DNA of 64,000 nucleotides from assembly GCF_014196115.1 (NCBI RefSeq), contig NZ_JACIDB010000001.1, positions 1-64,000 of the forward strand, given 5' to 3'. Source of the DNA: Sphingomonas aquatilis (GTDB taxonomy: Bacteria > Pseudomonadota > Alphaproteobacteria > Sphingomonadales > Sphingomonadaceae). A program made the position numbers and the translations under genes. The notes under the pieces were generated by a model. The model had not been told where the DNA came from and made no database searches. It saw nothing but the letters and a program-made list of their open reading frames with translations. Below, in pieces: positions 1-8,600 of this stretch (position 1 is the first letter of the stretch; each line of letters opens with the position of its first letter).

Positions 1-1262
1 CTTTCGTGCGTTTGGGCCCGCTCCCAATCCACAGCAACCGCACGACAGAACCGCTCGACATGCGCGGTAATGTCCGCGGGGCGCGCCTGACTTGATAGAG
101 GAAATGGTTACCCACTCGAGGCGCCCAAGAGCGCCACGCCACCGAATGACGGCCACCAGCCTCGCCGAACCTGACGGCTACCGCCCCACTGCCGGTTAGA
201 ACTCACAGGTCTGCTGATTTTCGACCGCGTATGGCTGGGCTGCAACGGCCTCGTCCAAGCGTCTCAACCCGTTGGCCGCGACCGAGTCATGCGCCTACCG
301 ACTGGCGCCAATCGCGTCGAACGAGGTCTCGGCCCTCATTCGTGCCATTCGGGGCTACGAGGGCGAAAAAGGCCATCACCCGCGCCGTTCTGATAGTTGC
401 GTGCGCTGACCTAGACGAACGCACCGGGGCCGCCGCTGATGGGGGCAGGAGATCGATAGAGCAGAGTCGCTATGGCGCGGGCATGTTGTCCAGGTCAGAA
501 CGGAGCTGGAGCGTTTCGTGCCGGTGTTCCCGCCAAGCACCCTAGCGTCGCAGAGGGGGGCGAGTGGTAGGCGACGATAATCCCGCCGATCGAGCCGGGC
601 GATGGAACGCAGCCACAAGCATCGGCGCTGTAGCATGCGCTGAGAGGCGGTACGGCGTCGACACATCCGCATGCACGATCGAAGCTCCCTGCGCGCTGGC
701 GGCCGCCCTAGGTGCCGTTCAAGGCGGCACGCCGTTGTGTCCGAAGGTCTATCCCGAAGTCTGGCGTCACATCCTCGCAAGACCTTCAAACAAGTCCCGG
801 TCGGCTGGCCTCGGGGCCGCCATCGTCTGGCTTCGCCATCGGCGCATCGCTCGATCGCCAGGCGACGCACGTGGTTGCGTGGGTTTGATGGCTGAACGGT
901 CGAGCCGGCGCGCGCGTCGCGATGGAAAGGTCCTGCTGGGACTGGCGGGCTGTCATCCGAACCTGAGCGCGTCTTGATCAATCAATCGCCGTGATTTGGG
1001 AAAAGACGACCTCGGACCGTCCGCAGCCGATCGACTGCGGATCGCCGCCGGGTGACACCCGTGTCGGCGTGATAATGCTGTTGCACCTCAGGCGAGCGGA
1101 TACGCTCAACATCGCTGCAGACCGCAGGAAGTTGAAAAGAACGCGGCCTCGCCAACCAATGTTCAAGGCGTAGTTTGCGCCACATGTGATGAAAACATGC
1201 GAGCAGCCCAGCGGCATGCTCTTGATCACATCTCGCTCTCAACTGCATACCGCAGGAGAAAA
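1..1262. other. Gene-poor region abutting tRNA-Leu
   Basis: About 1.26 kb without a protein I recognise. Open frames of up to about 200 codons exist on both strands (for example 376-981 minus and 564-977 plus), but they overlap each other, are arginine/serine-rich and show no known domain, as expected for chance frames in GC-rich DNA. The stretch ends at the 3' end of a tRNA-Leu gene, a position often used by integrating elements, so it could be the decayed edge of an island. I see no integrase and no second copy of the tRNA 3' end here. Confidence 0.4.
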
Positions 1263-1349
1263 TGGTGCCCAGAAGAGGACTCGAACCTCCACGACCTTGC
1301 GATCGCCAGCACCTGAAGCTGGTGCGTCTACCAATTCCGCCATCTGGGC
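1263..1349 (-). tRNA. tRNA-Leu (anticodon CAG)
   Basis: Read on the minus strand the sequence begins GCCCAGA and ends TCTGGGC-A-CCA, giving a perfect 7-bp acceptor stem, discriminator A and an encoded CCA tail. The anticodon loop is TTCAGGT on a CCAGC/GCTGG stem, so the anticodon is CAG, which reads CUG leucine codons. The 87-nt length reflects the long variable arm of a class II tRNA, as expected for leucine. Confidence 0.95.
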
Positions 1350-1458
1350 ACGGGGTAGGTGGCGGCCTTTAGGGGGCGGCCATGTGCCTTGTCAACACGC
1401 CTTTTGGGGGGCAAGGGGGCGATTGTCAGGACAGCGACGAAAAAAAGGCCCGAGGCGC

Positions 1459-2388
1459 ATGCAGGACAAGCTGGTTACGATCTTCGGCGGCGGCGGTTTC
1501 GTCGGTCGCTATGTGGTGCAGGCGCTGTTGCGCGGCGGCGCCCGGGTGCGCATCGCCGAGCGGGATCCGCGTCATGCCTGGTTCCTGCGCCCGCTGGGCG
1601 GCCTGGGCCAGACGCAGTTCGTCGCGGCGGACGTGACCAAGCCGGAAACGGTCGCGCGCGCCGTCGCGGGCGCGGATGCGGTGATCAATATGGTCGGCAT
1701 CCTGTCCGGCAATTTCGAAGCGCTGCACGTCGGTGGCGCGCGGAACGTCGCCGAGGCGGCGGCTGCGGCGGGTGTCGAGACGCTCGTCCATATGTCCGCG
1801 ATCGGCGCCGACCCCGACGCGCCATCGGGCTATGGCAGCAGCAAGGGGCGCGGCGAGGCGGCGGTGCGCGCGGCCTTCCCGGGCGCGGCGATCATCCGCC
1901 CCTCGATCGTGTTCGGGCGTGAGGACCAGTTCATCAACCGTTTCGCCGGCATGGTCGCCAAGTCGCCGGTGGTGCCGGTGTTGCGCGCGCCGGTGAAGTT
2001 CCAGCCGGTCTTCGCCGCCGACGTCGGCGATGCGATGGCGAACGCGACCGGCGCGGCCTATGCGGGCCGCACGTTCGAACTCGGCGGGCCGGACGTGATG
2101 ACGATGGGCGAGATCATCCGCTGGATCGCCGCGACGCTCGGCCGCAGCCCGTCCATCGTCGAGCTGCCGGATGCTGCCGGCGCCTTGCTCGCCGCGCTGC
2201 CGCTGGCACCGATTACCAAGGATCAGTGGCTCATGCTCCAGCACGACAACGTCGTCGCAACGGGGGCGGAGGGGCTGGCCGCGCTGGGCGTCGACCCGAC
2301 GCCGCTGCAGGCGGTCGCGCCCGACTGGCTCGTCCGCTTCCGGCGCACCGGTCGCTTTGGTCGCCGCGCAGCCACCCTCGCCGCATAA
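1459..2388 (+). CDS. NAD(P)-binding SDR-like protein, complex I NDUFA9 family
   Basis: A 309-aa atypical short-chain dehydrogenase/reductase-like protein. The N-terminus carries the Rossmann motif FGGGGFVG (residues 9-16), followed by an acidic strand end (AERDPRH), DVTKPE, and the AGADAVINMVGIL segment that lines the nucleotide site in NDUFA9 and related epimerase-like proteins. GYGSSKGRGE replaces the catalytic YxxxK of classical SDRs, so oxidoreductase activity is doubtful. In mitochondria NDUFA9 is an accessory subunit of complex I; bacterial homologues are annotated by similarity, and a role in quinone or complex I function is inference. I chose the ATG at 1459, where similarity begins; the open frame upstream runs through the tRNA. 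uppP follows 129 bp downstream. Confidence 0.85.
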   Translation: MQDKLVTIFGGGGFVGRYVVQALLRGGARVRIAERDPRHAWFLRPLGGLGQTQFVAADVTKPETVARAVAGADAVINMVGILSGNFEALHVGGARNVAEAAAAAGVETLVHMSAIGADPDAPSGYGSSKGRGEAAVRAAFPGAAIIRPSIVFGREDQFINRFAGMVAKSPVVPVLRAPVKFQPVFAADVGDAMANATGAAYAGRTFELGGPDVMTMGEIIRWIAATLGRSPSIVELPDAAGALLAALPLAPITKDQWLMLQHDNVVATGAEGLAALGVDPTPLQAVAPDWLVRFRRTGRFGRRAATLAA

Positions 2389-2517
2389 CGCGGACGGCCC
2401 GACCGCATCCCCGTTCGCCTCGAGCCGGTCGCCACCCCGCCCACAGGCGCGCGGGTGGCATCGACCGGCCCGGGCGACCGGACATCCCATTACCGCCCCC
2501 CGCCTTAAGGACCGTGC

Positions 2518-3315
2518 ATGGACCTCCTCACCGTCATCCTCCTCGGCATCGTCGAGGGGGTCACCGAATTCCTGCCCGTCTCCTCCACCGGGCATCTGAT
2601 CCTCGCCGGCACGCTGCTCGGCGTCCAGGACAAGGCGACCGCGACCTTTGACATCGTCATCCAGCTCGGCGCGATCCTGGCGGTCGTCGTCCTCTACTGG
2701 CGGCGGTTCTGGGATGTCGCGGTCGGCCTGTTCGCTAAAAAGCCCGGCGCCTTCGCCTTCGTGCGCAACATCGTGCTCGGCTTCCTGCCGGCGATGGTCA
2801 TCGGCCTCGTCGTCTACAAGGCGGTGAAGGCGCTGCTGGAAAGCCCGACGGTCGTCGCGGTCGCGCTGATCGTCGGCGGCATCGCGATCCTCGTCATCGA
2901 GCGGCTGGTTAAGCAGGCGCGGATCGAATCGGTCGAGGCGATGCCCTGGTCCACCGCACTGGGCGTCGGGGTCGTCCAGTGTCTGGCGATGATCCCGGGC
3001 GTCAGCCGCTCGGGCGCGACGATCATGGGCGCGCTCAGTATGGGGGTCGATCGGCGCGCGGCGGCGGAATTTTCCTTCTTCCTCGCCATTCCGACGATGC
3101 TCGCCGCCTCCGCCTATGATCTGCTGAAATCGGGCGCGACGCTGGGGCAGGGCGAGTGGCTGAGCATTGCGATCGGCTTCGTCGTGTCGTTCGTCGTCGC
3201 GATCGTGGTGATCCGCTGGTTCGTCGGCATCGTCAGCCGGCACGGCTTCGCCCCCTTCGCTTGGTATCGCATCATCGTCGGCGCGGTGGCGCTCGTCGCG
3301 CTCCAGTTGCGTTAG
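2518..3315 (+). CDS. uppP: Undecaprenyl-diphosphatase UppP (BacA)
   Basis: This 265-aa integral membrane enzyme dephosphorylates undecaprenyl diphosphate to regenerate the lipid carrier for peptidoglycan and other envelope polymers; higher dosage is known to give bacitracin resistance. The two signature motifs are present: EGVTEFLPVSSTGHL from residue 13 (the paired glutamates and the SSTGH loop) and PGVSRSG near residue 160 with the catalytic arginine. Hydrophobic segments fill the rest, in line with the multi-span topology of the family, and the length is typical. The ATG start fits the MDLLTVILLGIVEG N-terminus seen across the family. The following 150 bp are relatively AT-rich and probably hold the promoter of gltD. 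Confidence 0.96.
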   Translation: MDLLTVILLGIVEGVTEFLPVSSTGHLILAGTLLGVQDKATATFDIVIQLGAILAVVVLYWRRFWDVAVGLFAKKPGAFAFVRNIVLGFLPAMVIGLVVYKAVKALLESPTVVAVALIVGGIAILVIERLVKQARIESVEAMPWSTALGVGVVQCLAMIPGVSRSGATIMGALSMGVDRRAAAEFSFFLAIPTMLAASAYDLLKSGATLGQGEWLSIAIGFVVSFVVAIVVIRWFVGIVSRHGFAPFAWYRIIVGAVALVALQLR

Positions 3316-3468
3316 GAGTTAAGTCGGACCTAATTTAACGCATTGGCACATTGATGCGAGTCAATCGCAAAGATAATTGCCGATATTAGGTCAGCAAATA
3401 AGCCATATCGGTCATTTTGCGCATGACATGGGCCCCTCCGCTTCCTATTGCGGTCGCGAGGAGGCCTT
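3316..3468. promoter_or_regulatory. AT-richer intergenic region, probable gltD operon promoter
   Basis: A 153-bp gap between uppP and gltD that is noticeably AT-richer than its surroundings. It contains a small dyad, TTGATGCGAGTCAA, near 3351-3364, and ends in a good ribosome-binding sequence (GAGGAGG, 3458-3464) before the gltD ATG at 3469. A promoter here is inferred from composition and position; I could not define -35 and -10 boxes with confidence. Confidence 0.4.
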
Positions 3469-4902
3469 ATGGCGCACGATTCCATGCTGAAGTTCGTAGG
3501 AAGGCCGCAGGCCTATCCCGCCAAGCGCGACGCTGCCGCGCGGGCGGAGGATTTCGCCGAAATCGCCGCACGCTACGCGCCTCCGGCGGCGGAGGATCAG
3601 GCCGGGCGCTGCTCGCAATGCGGTGTGCCCTATTGCTCGGTCCATTGCCCGCTGCACAACCATATCCCCGACTGGCTGCGCCTGACCGCCGAGGGGCGGC
3701 TGCGCGAAGCCTATGAGCTGAGCAACTCCACCTCGACCATGCCCGAAATCTGCGGCCGCATCTGCCCGCAGGATCGGTTGTGCGAGGGCAATTGCGTCGT
3801 CGAATTCACCGGCCATGGCGCGGTGACGATCGGATCGGTCGAGAAGTTCATCACCGATACCGCTTGGGAAGAAGGCTGGGTCGAGCCGCTGGTGCCGGGG
3901 CCCGCGCGCGGCCAGTCGGTCGCGGTCGTCGGCGCGGGGCCGGCGGGGCTGACGGCAGCCGAATATCTGCGCGGTCATGGTTATGAGGTCCACGTCTACG
4001 ACCGGCACGACCGCGCCGGCGGGCTGCTGACCTATGGCATCCCCGGCTTCAAGCTCGAAAAGCCCGTCGTCATGCGTCGCGTCGAGCGGCTGAAGGCGGG
4101 CGGCATCGTCTTCCACGAAGGCTTCCGCGTCGGCGAGGATGCGAGCCTCGACACATTGCGCCAGCGTCACGACGCGGTGCTGATCGCGACGGGCGTGTAC
4201 AAGGCGCGCGCGCTCGACGTCGCGGGCGGCGACGACAGCCGCGTCGTCGCGGCGCTCGACTATCTGATCGCATCGAACCGCAAGGGCTTCGGCGATGCGG
4301 TGCCGGCGTTCGATGGCGGCGCGCTGAATGCCGAGGGCAAGCATGTCGTCGTGATCGGCGGCGGTGATACCGCGATGGACTGCGTGCGCACCGCGATCCG
4401 CCAGGGCGCGGCCAGCGTGAAGTGCCTCTATCGCCGCGACCGCACCAATATGCCCGGCAGCCAGCGCGAGGTCGCCAATGCCGAGGAGGAGGGCGCCGAA
4501 TTCGTCTGGCTCTCCGCCCCCGCCGCCTTCGACGCCGACGGCACGGTGCGCGCGCGGAAAATGCGGCTGGGCGCCGCCGACGCCAGCGGCCGCCGCGCGC
4601 CCGAACCCGATCCCAGCGGCGACTTCACGTTTCAGGCCGATCTGGTCGTGAAGGCGCTGGGCTTCGATGCCGAGGATCTGCCGACGCTGTTCGGCGCGCC
4701 CGAACTGGGCGTCAGCCGCTGGGGCACGGTGCTGGTCGACGGCAAGACGCTGATGACCAGCCTCGACGGCGTGTTCGCCGCCGGCGACATCGTCCGCGGT
4801 GCGAGCCTGGTCGTCTGGGCCATCCGCGACGGTCGCGACGTCGCCGCGACGATGCACAAGTGGCTGAAGGCCAAGGCGAAGGCCGGGAGGGTCGCGGCGT
4901 GA
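3469..4902 (+). CDS. gltD: Glutamate synthase (NADPH) small subunit GltD
   Basis: The 477-aa beta subunit of glutamate synthase. It carries FAD, binds NAD(P)H and passes electrons through iron-sulfur clusters to GltB, where glutamine and 2-oxoglutarate become two glutamates. The N-terminal cysteines for two [4Fe-4S] clusters are visible: C48, C51, C56, C60 and C95, C99, C105, C109. An FAD GxGxxG motif (VVGAGPAGLTAAEYL) lies near residue 153 and an NAD(P)H motif (VVIGGGDTAMDC) near residue 291. The ATG at 3469 follows GAGGAGG and gives the family-typical start; an upstream TTG at 3448 is less likely. Its TGA overlaps the GTG of the next gene in GTGA, so the genes are translationally coupled. 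Here gltD precedes gltB, the reverse of the enterobacterial order. Confidence 0.97.
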   Translation: MAHDSMLKFVGRPQAYPAKRDAAARAEDFAEIAARYAPPAAEDQAGRCSQCGVPYCSVHCPLHNHIPDWLRLTAEGRLREAYELSNSTSTMPEICGRICPQDRLCEGNCVVEFTGHGAVTIGSVEKFITDTAWEEGWVEPLVPGPARGQSVAVVGAGPAGLTAAEYLRGHGYEVHVYDRHDRAGGLLTYGIPGFKLEKPVVMRRVERLKAGGIVFHEGFRVGEDASLDTLRQRHDAVLIATGVYKARALDVAGGDDSRVVAALDYLIASNRKGFGDAVPAFDGGALNAEGKHVVVIGGGDTAMDCVRTAIRQGAASVKCLYRRDRTNMPGSQREVANAEEEGAEFVWLSAPAAFDADGTVRARKMRLGAADASGRRAPEPDPSGDFTFQADLVVKALGFDAEDLPTLFGAPELGVSRWGTVLVDGKTLMTSLDGVFAAGDIVRGASLVVWAIRDGRDVAATMHKWLKAKAKAGRVAA

Positions 4903-5648
4903 AGACCATGAGGATCGCGGCGGCGCTGTGCGCCCTGATGCCGGGCGTGGCACTGGCACAGACCGCGCCATCGGCGCCGGTCGTCGCCACCGAGACGGCC
5001 CCGCCTTCGCAAGAGGCGCTTGTCGAGGCGCGCAAGGTTGCCGCGCGATTGTTGCCACCGGGCGTCTACAAAACCGTCATGTCTGGGTCGATGCAGGCGA
5101 TCACGGGCAGCATGGGCGACACGCTGAAAGCGATGCCGCTCCGCCAGATCGCGGAACTGGGTGGTCTGACACCGGCAGAGGCCAAGGCGCTCGACAAGGT
5201 CAACATCGAAGAGGTGATGGCGATCTACGATCCGTATTGGCAGCGGCGTCAGCAATTGACGATGCAGGCCATGTTCGGCGCGATGGGCGACTTCTTCACG
5301 ACGATGGAGCCGACGCTGCGGGAGGCGATGGCACACGCCTACGCCGATCACTTCACCGTTGCCGAACTGACCGACCTCGACCGATACTTCTCGACCCCGA
5401 CCGGCGCCAAATATGCCGCCCGCGCGACGACGATCATGACCGATCCAGCGGTGATGGCGTCGATGAAGGATCTCATGCCCAAGATGATGCAGCAGATGCC
5501 GCAGTTCATCGAAGCGGCGCAGAAAGCCACCGCCGGCCTGCCGCCGGTTCGTAAGCTCGACACCATGACCCCCGCCGAACGCGCCAAGCTTGCCAAGGCG
5601 CTGGGTGTCGATCCGAGCAAACTCCACGATCCCAAGGTGACGTCATGA
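4899..5648 (+). CDS. Secreted DUF2059-like protein within the glt operon
   Basis: A 249-aa exported protein of unknown function. It begins with a clear Sec signal peptide (KTMRIAAALCALMPGVALAQT, cleavage likely after the alanine before QT), then a proline/alanine-rich linker and a helical domain. The segments around PLRQIAEL, DPYWQRRQQLTMQAMF and FTVAELTDLDRYFSTPTGAKYA resemble DUF2059, whose proteins are mostly periplasmic and uncharacterised. GTG at 4899 overlaps the gltD stop; an in-frame ATG at 4908 is an alternative. Its stop overlaps the gltB ATG in ATGA, so it is coupled on both sides to a cytoplasmic metabolic enzyme. Why an envelope protein is co-translated with glutamate synthase is unclear. 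Confidence 0.85.
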   Translation: MKTMRIAAALCALMPGVALAQTAPSAPVVATETAPPSQEALVEARKVAARLLPPGVYKTVMSGSMQAITGSMGDTLKAMPLRQIAELGGLTPAEAKALDKVNIEEVMAIYDPYWQRRQQLTMQAMFGAMGDFFTTMEPTLREAMAHAYADHFTVAELTDLDRYFSTPTGAKYAARATTIMTDPAVMASMKDLMPKMMQQMPQFIEAAQKATAGLPPVRKLDTMTPAERAKLAKALGVDPSKLHDPKVTS

Positions 5649-8600
5649 TGACCGACCCCATGAAGGCCGACCAGCGCGCCTATCTCGCCGAACACGGCAT
5701 GTACCGCCCCGATAGCGAAGGCGATGCCTGCGGCGTCGGCCTGGTCGCCGCCACTGATGGCCGCGCGTCGCGGCGCGTCGTGCAGTCGGCGGTCGATGCG
5801 CTGAAGGCGGTGTGGCACCGCGGCGCCGTGGACGCCGACGGCAAGACCGGCGATGGCGCGGGCATCCATATCGACCTGCCGCATCGCTTCTTCGACGATG
5901 CGGTCGTCGCCAGTGGCCACAAGGTGCTGCCCAACCGCCTCGCGGTCGGCATGATCTTCCTGCCGCGCACCGACCTCGGCGCGCAGGAAACCTGTCGTAC
6001 GATCGTCGAATCCGCGATCATCGAGGCGGGCTATACGATCTACGGCTGGCGCCAGGTGCCCGTCGACGTGTCGGTTATCGGCATGAAGGCGCAGGCGACG
6101 CGGCCCGAGATCGAACAGATCATGATCGCCGGCCCGATGCCGGACGACGTCGATGCCGCCGAATTCGAAAAGAACCTGTATCTGGTCCGCCGCCGGATCG
6201 AAAAGCGCGTCATCGCCGCGCAGATCCAGGGCTTCTACATCTGTTCGCTGTCGTGCCGCTCGATCGTCTACAAGGGCCTGTTCCTCGCCGAATCGCTGTC
6301 GGTCTTCTACCCCGATTTGCAGGACCAGCGGTTCGAATCGCGCGTCGCGATCTTTCACCAGCGCTATTCCACCAACACCTTCCCGCAATGGTGGCTGGCG
6401 CAGCCGTTCCGCTGCCTGGCGCACAATGGCGAGATCAACACGGTTCGCGGCAACAAGAACTGGATGCTCAGCCACGAAATCCGCATGGCGAGCCTGGCGT
6501 TCGGCGAGCATTCGGAAGACATCAAGCCGGTGATCCCGGCGGGCGCCAGCGACACTGCGGCGCTCGACGCGGTGTTCGAGACGATCTGCCGCTCCGGCCG
6601 TGACGCACCGACCGCGAAGATCATGCTGGTGCCCGAAGCGTGGCAGAAGGACACCGACGTCCCCGCCGACCACGCCGCCATGTACCAGTATCTCGCGTCC
6701 GTCATGGAGCCGTGGGACGGCCCCGCTGCCCTCGCGATGACCGATGGCCGCTGGGCGGTGGCGGGCGTCGACCGCAACGCGCTGCGCCCGCTGCGGTATA
6801 CGCGCACGTCGGACGGTCTGCTGATCGTCGGATCGGAAACCGGCATGGTCGTCGTCCCCGAATCGACGATCGTCGCCAAGGGCCGGCTGGGGCCGGGCCA
6901 GATGATCGCGGTCGACCTGGACGAAGGCCGGGTGATGAACGACCGCGAGGTGAAGGACCGCATCGCCGGCGAGCATGACTATGCCGCGATGATCGGCGAA
7001 TTCCACACGCTCGACGATCTGCCCGACGTGCCCGACGCGCTGGTCCGCTACGATCGCGCGGGCCTCACCCGCCGCCAGGTCGCCGCCGGCCAGACGCTGG
7101 AGGATATGGAGTTGATCCTGGCGCCGATGGTCGAAACGGGCAAGGAAGCCGTCGGCTCGATGGGCGACGACACGCCGCTTGCCGTCATCAGCGACAAGCC
7201 GCGGCTGATCAGCCAGTTCTTCCGCCAGAACTTCAGCCAGGTGACGAACCCGCCGATCGACTCCTTGCGCGAACGCTATGTCATGTCGCTCAAGACGCGC
7301 TTCGGCAATCTCGCCAACATCCTCGATACCGAGGATCAGCGCGACCGCGTGCTCGTGCTCGATTCGCCGGTGCTGACCGGCCAGCATTGGGCGCGGCTGC
7401 GCGCGCACTTTGCACGCACCGCGACCGAGATCGACTGCACCTTCGACGCCGATGGCGGCCCGGAAAAGCTGCGCGCCGCGATCCAGCGCATCCGCAACGA
7501 GGCCGAACAGGCGGTGCGCCAGGGCAAGAGCGAGCTGTTCCTGACCGACGAGCACGTCTCCGAAGACCGGATCGCGATCGCAGGCGTGCTGGCGGCGGCG
7601 GCGGTGCATACGCACCTCGTCCGTCGCGGCCTGCGCTCCTACGCCTCGATCAACGTGCGTTCGGCCGAATGCCTCGACACGCATTATTATGCGGTGCTGA
7701 TCGGCGTCGGCGCGACGACGGTGAACGCCTATCTCGCCGAAGCCGCGATCGTCGACCGCCACACCCGCGGCCTGTTTGGCGACCTGTCCTTGGACGAATG
7801 CCTCAAGCGCCATCGCACCGCGATCGAGGAGGGCCTGCTCAAGATCATGAGCAAGATGGGGATCGCGGTGATCTCCTCGTACCGCGGCGGCTACAACTTC
7901 GAAGCGGTCGGCCTCAGCCGCAGCCTGGTCAACGACCTGTTCCCCGGCATGCCCGCGAAGATCAGTGGCGAGGGCTATAACTCGCTCCACTACAGCGCGA
8001 TCGTCCGCCACGAACAGGCGTGGGACGAAGGCGTCGCCAAGCTGCCGATCGGCGGCTTCTACCGCCAGCGCCATACGGGCGAGACGCACGCCTATTCGGC
8101 GCAGCTGATGCACCTGTTGCAGACCGCGGTGTCGACCGACAGCTATACGCAATATCTGCAGTTCAGCCGCGGCGTCGCCGATCTGCCGCCGGTGTATCTG
8201 CGCGACCTGCTCCAGTTCAACTTCCCTGCCGAAGGCGTGCCGGTCGATCGGGTCGAGGCGATCACGGAAATCCGCAAGCGCTTCGTCACCCCCGGCATGT
8301 CGCTGGGCGCGCTGTCGCCGGAGGCGCACGAGACGCTGGCGATCGCGATGAACCGCATCGGCGCCAAGGCGGTGTCGGGCGAGGGCGGCGAGGACGTCAA
8401 GCGCTTCAGCCCGTACGAAAATGGCGACAACGCCAATTCGACGATCAAGCAGATCGCGTCGGGCCGCTTCGGCGTGACGGCGGAATATCTCAACGCCTGC
8501 GAAGAGATCGAGATCAAGGTCGCGCAGGGGGCCAAGCCCGGTGAGGGCGGGCAGCTGCCCGGCTTCAAGGTGACCGAATTCATCGCCAAGCTGCGCCATG

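Noticed and set aside
1426..3243. A 605-codon minus-strand open frame opposite uppP and the SDR gene
   Set aside because: Low-complexity Asp/Arg/His composition typical of antisense GC-rich DNA; both plus-strand genes beneath it are well-recognised families.
3352..3368. TTGGCACATTGATGCGA before gltD as a sigma-54 promoter
   Set aside because: Tempting because gltBD is nitrogen-related, but the GG-GC spacing is one base short and the -12 box is poor, which sigma-54 does not tolerate.
4950..4967. TGGCACTGGCACAGACCGC inside the DUF2059 signal-peptide region as a sigma-54 site
   Set aside because: Lies within coding sequence where Val-Ala-Leu-Ala-Gln codons explain it, and the -12 part is weak.
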